Below are positions 5,418-5,521 of a stretch of 5,521 nucleotides of DNA, piece by piece. The stretch is from an uncultured Clostridia bacterium (GTDB taxonomy: Bacteria > Bacillota > Clostridia > TANB77 > CAG-508), in the NCBI GenBank assembly GCA_948585895.1, contig CAPBNZ010000030.1:3623-9143 (forward strand). The letters run 5' to 3'. Both the position numbers and the translations under genes were made by a program. Within the stretch, counting starts at the first letter, position 1, and each line of letters opens with the position of its first letter. The notes beneath the pieces were generated by a model. It was not told where the DNA came from, ran no database searches, and saw only the letters and a list, made by a program, of their open reading frames with translations.

Positions 5418-5521
5418 AAAGTCTATAAGATTAAAGAAAGATATTAATTCACAGCAGAAAACAATAGAAAAGAAAACGAAAGAATTTGTGAATAATATGT
5501 TGCTATAATTTTATAGACTTT
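5418..5521. repeat. 104-nt imperfect hairpin at the right edge, with a DnaA box in one arm
   Basis: The outer arm 5418-5436 pairs with 5503-5521 (17 Watson-Crick pairs, one G-T, one mismatch). After a 4/4 internal loop, the inner arm 5441-5453 pairs with 5487-5498 (12 bp, one bulged A). The loop is a purine-rich 33 nt. Pairing runs to the last base of the window and may extend beyond. The right inner arm reads TTATTCACA on the minus strand, a match to the DnaA box TTATNCACA; the left arm has an 8/9 match. No open reading frame of note lies within. Confidence 0.55.

Noticed and set aside
1..5521. CRISPR arrays, tRNA or rRNA genes, insertion sequences and phage genes
   Set aside because: No regularly spaced repeats, cloverleaf-like sequence, transposase motifs or phage protein motifs were seen on either strand.

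Overview
The window is very AT-rich, with AGA-biased arginine codons, AGGAG-type ribosome binding sites and a Spo0A-type regulator. This points to a low-GC member of the Bacillota, most likely an anaerobic, gut-type Clostridia relative. No rRNA, tRNA, CRISPR array, insertion sequence or phage gene is visible. The taxonomic call is an inference from composition and gene families.

Left and centre (35-4217, plus strand): a tightly packed run of genes that reads as one operon. It opens with a membrane-anchored esterase of the carbohydrate esterase family 1 (CE1) / feruloyl-esterase type. A frame change near position 761 breaks this gene: the catalytic serine lies in the first reading frame (35-778), and the catalytic Asp and His lie at the start of the second (780-1940). 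The second frame then runs without a stop into a complete second alpha/beta hydrolase, so the parental gene would have encoded a two-domain esterase of about 635 residues. Next come a second membrane-anchored alpha/beta hydrolase (1954-2835), an aldo/keto reductase (2861-3706) and a flavodoxin-like protein (3726-4217). A plausible joint role is removal of acyl or aryl esters from a glycan or similar substrate outside the membrane, followed by reduction of released carbonyl compounds inside the cell. That role is inference.

Convergence zone (4218-4484): no gene, but it is filled with hairpins. The best terminator for the plus-strand operon sits against the stop codon of the opposing gene. The best terminator for the minus-strand gene sits against the stop codon of the flavodoxin gene. 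The two transcripts would therefore overlap over the whole gap. Between them lies a 28-bp-stem hairpin with a mutually exclusive alternative fold.

Right (4485-5222, minus strand): a Spo0A paralogue with a Spo0A-like DNA-binding domain and a degenerate receiver domain, whose acidic metal pocket is changed from Asp-Asp to Asn-Asn. Its upstream region (5223-5521) carries a strong ribosome binding site, a perfect TATAAT, a perfect 7-base Spo0A box, a pair of direct repeats, and a long imperfect hairpin reaching the right edge with a consensus DnaA box in one arm. The most distinctive items are the broken fused esterase, the interlocked terminators, and the degenerate Spo0A-like regulator with a 0A box in its own upstream region.
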